Below, piece by piece: positions 39,742 through 41,118 of a DNA stretch of 41,118 nt (its first letter is position 1; each line of letters begins with the position of its first letter). The notes under the pieces were generated by a model that made no database searches, was not told where the DNA came from, and saw only the letters and a program-made list of their open reading frames with translations. Source of the DNA: an uncultured Bacteroidales bacterium (GTDB lineage Bacteria > Bacteroidota > Bacteroidia > Bacteroidales > UBA932); contig ONQC01000017.1 of the NCBI GenBank assembly GCA_900319855.1, positions 1 through 41,118 of the forward strand. Direction: 5' to 3'. The position numbers and the translations under genes are program-made.

Positions 39742-41118
39742 CTAGAACAGGATATTAAGGTTGATATACGGAATCTGGGTAGCGAAGACGGATACCATGT
39801 ATCCCTTCAGGTCCGAACCGTGCTCGGTCGTATAATAGACCGAATAGGCATTCTTGCGGCCGAGGATATTGTAGCATCCGACCGTCCAGGACATGTGGGT
39901 CAGTTTCCGCAGGTAGTGACCGGGGTCGATGTTGATGGCGGCGTCGATGCGGAAATAGTCCGGGATTCGCTTGGCGTTGCGCGCGGAGAAAGCGAGACGG
40001 TAACCGCCGCCGTAAACATAACGGCCGACCGGAACCGTGATTGGACGGCCGGTCGAGTAATCGACGTTGAGTGAAAAACTGTAGCGGCGGGTCAGCGCAT
40101 AATTCCCGACCAGTTTGATGTCATGCGGCTTGTCGTAAGGAGCCGGATACCAGACTCCCCCGTTGATGGTGTTTACGCCGCGGTCTTCCTTCTCCCGGAA
40201 GAACGAACGGGAATATGTATAGGAGATCCACCCGTTGAGCTTGCCGACCGTTTTCTTGACCATCAGTTCGACGCCGTACGCCTTTCCGGTCACGGGAACC
40301 AGGTCACGGGCCAGTTCCGGATTCATGGACAGGACTGCGCCGGACTTGTAGTCCAGGTGGTTGAAGATACTTTTCCAATAGGTCTCGACGGAGAGGTCGA
40401 CCTGGTTGCCGAACACGGTCCAATACAAGCCGCCGGCAACCTGGAAGCCCGTCGTCGGCCGGATGTCCCGGTCCGTCAGTTTCCACGTATCCATCGGAGA
40501 GATGGCAGACGTATTCGATACCAAGTGGATATACTGGTTAAGGGAATTCACGCCCAGTTTCGCCGTCAGTTTCTCAGCCAGGGAATATTTCCCGGACAGC
40601 CGGAGTTCCGGCAGGGCATATACTTTTCGGTCCGCGAAGAACGAGGACAGGCGCAGGCCATAGTCGACCGAAAGCCTGTCGTCGGGCGTCCAGGTCCGGC
40701 CGACATAGGCCGCCGCTTCCAGACCCAGTTCCCGTTCAAGCCGTTCCGGCTGCTGGATCGACTTGTCACCCAGCGGGGCGAAGTTACCGCCGTCCAGGGC
40801 ATATCCCGTCACATTCGCGCCGTAGATCCAGGTATGTGTCCCTTGCCTGCGGGTCCAGCCCAGTCGGGCATACGCCTCGTTGATGAACGTCTCGAGGCGA
40901 TAACCATCGTAGCCGCTGCCCAGATTGTCCAGCCGGTTGGCATAGCGGTCATAGCCTATGCTCACCTGCATGGAGACATTCGCATCCTGCCCGTGCTTCC
41001 AGCGCAGGCCGGCGTTGATGTTGTGGTAGCGGAAGGTCGTATCCGGGCTGAAAGAGAAATCATCCCTGGAGCCATAGCCCGTCAGCGACAGGGTATTGCG
41101 GTCATCCAAGCGATGGGT
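39742..41118 (-). CDS. TonB-dependent outer-membrane receptor, C-terminal part (cut by window edge)
   Basis: The frame is open to the right edge, so the start, signal peptide and plug domain lie outside. The visible 458 or so residues are a TonB-dependent beta-barrel: alternating strands with aromatic girdles (HTWIYGANVTGYALDGG, VDYGLRLSSFFADRKVYA, AYGVELMVKKTVGKLNGWIS, YALTRRYSFSLNVDYSTGRP) and a C-terminal strand ending INLNILF with terminal Phe, the signal for barrel insertion. GCYNILGRKNAYSVYY near the end is typical of Bacteroidota receptors paired with DUF4249 proteins rather than SusC. It transports an unknown ligand with energy from TonB-ExbBD. It is the first gene visible of a three-gene operon. 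Confidence 0.9.
   Translation of the reverse strand, partial: THRLDDRNTLSLTGYGSRDDFSFSPDTTFRYHNINAGLRWKHGQDANVSMQVSIGYDRYANRLDNLGSGYDGYRLETFINEAYARLGWTRRQGTHTWIYGANVTGYALDGGNFAPLGDKSIQQPERLERELGLEAAAYVGRTWTPDDRLSVDYGLRLSSFFADRKVYALPELRLSGKYSLAEKLTAKLGVNSLNQYIHLVSNTSAISPMDTWKLTDRDIRPTTGFQVAGGLYWTVFGNQVDLSVETYWKSIFNHLDYKSGAVLSMNPELARDLVPVTGKAYGVELMVKKTVGKLNGWISYTYSRSFFREKEDRGVNTINGGVWYPAPYDKPHDIKLVGNYALTRRYSFSLNVDYSTGRPITVPVGRYVYGGGYRLAFSARNAKRIPDYFRIDAAINIDPGHYLRKLTHMSWTVGCYNILGRKNAYSVYYTTEHGSDLKGYMVSVFATQIPYINLNILF

Noticed and set aside
1-41118. CRISPR arrays, insertion sequences, prophage or attachment sites
   Set aside because: No regular repeat-spacer pattern, transposase, integrase or terminal repeats were seen on either strand.

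Overview
The window looks like a piece of a GC-rich chromosome from the Bacteroidota, most likely an uncultured or less-studied member of the Bacteroidales. The reasons are the TAnnTTTG type -7 promoter elements (several with TTG or TTTG 19-20 bases upstream), a short primary sigma factor lacking region 1.1, a TonB receptor followed by a DUF4249 lipoprotein, a carboxypeptidase-regulatory/DUF5686-type surface protein, and the COG2509-type FAD oxidoreductase. Genus cannot be decided from this sequence alone. No phage, transposon, CRISPR array or rRNA was seen; this is mostly core genome, densely packed, with many gene gaps below 10 bases.

Layout. 1-4171, minus strand: start of an EamA-type transporter, Tex and a CLC chloride channel (CLC then Tex as an operon). 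4216-8213, minus: a small acidic-tailed protein, a YgiQ-type radical SAM protein and ArgS. 8261-10576, minus: HtrA/DegP protease followed 9 bases later by the primary sigma factor. 10790-12815, plus: the sliding clamp DnaN and a DnaQ-like exonuclease. 12822-16489, minus: a mixed operon of an esterase, a Y-family DNA polymerase, a YolD-like small protein and a ferric-siderophore/cobalamin type binding lipoprotein. 16555-17028: a small PAS protein (plus) and a tRNA-Thr(CGU) (minus). 17096-21151, plus: an HI0933/YhiN-type flavoprotein, the SRP RNA, MnmA and a MalY/PatB-type aminotransferase. 21132-24401, minus: cytidine deaminase, a COG2509 FAD protein and TsaD. 24494-31999, plus: a TamB-like protein, an RsmI-like methyltransferase, MtaB and a PhnP-like metallo-hydrolase. 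31983-35139, minus: a DUF5686-like surface protein and RecQ. 35289-36905, plus: ATP-type PEP carboxykinase with a clear terminator. 36973-41118, minus: an operon of a TonB receptor (cut by the window edge), DUF4249 lipoprotein and an MG2-like protein.

How the genes fit together. RNA modification is over-represented: MnmA (s2U34), TsaD (t6A37), MtaB (ms2t6A37) and an RsmI-like enzyme, alongside a tRNA-Thr that carries the U36-A37 pair expected of a t6A substrate. DNA replication and repair genes (DnaN, exonuclease, Y-family polymerase with a clamp-binding QLGLF motif, RecQ) form a second theme. Envelope functions (TamB, HtrA, TonB/DUF4249/MG2, DUF5686) form a third.

The most unusual points are: the tRNA-Thr whose acceptor stem has two unpaired positions; roughly 100- and 55-residue insertions in MnmA and the metallo-hydrolase; the operon mixing translesion synthesis genes with an esterase and a siderophore-type binding protein; several genes whose -7 element lies so close to the ATG that the mRNA should be leaderless or nearly so; and a plug-like segment on the MG2 protein. 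No clearly new defence or mobile system was found.
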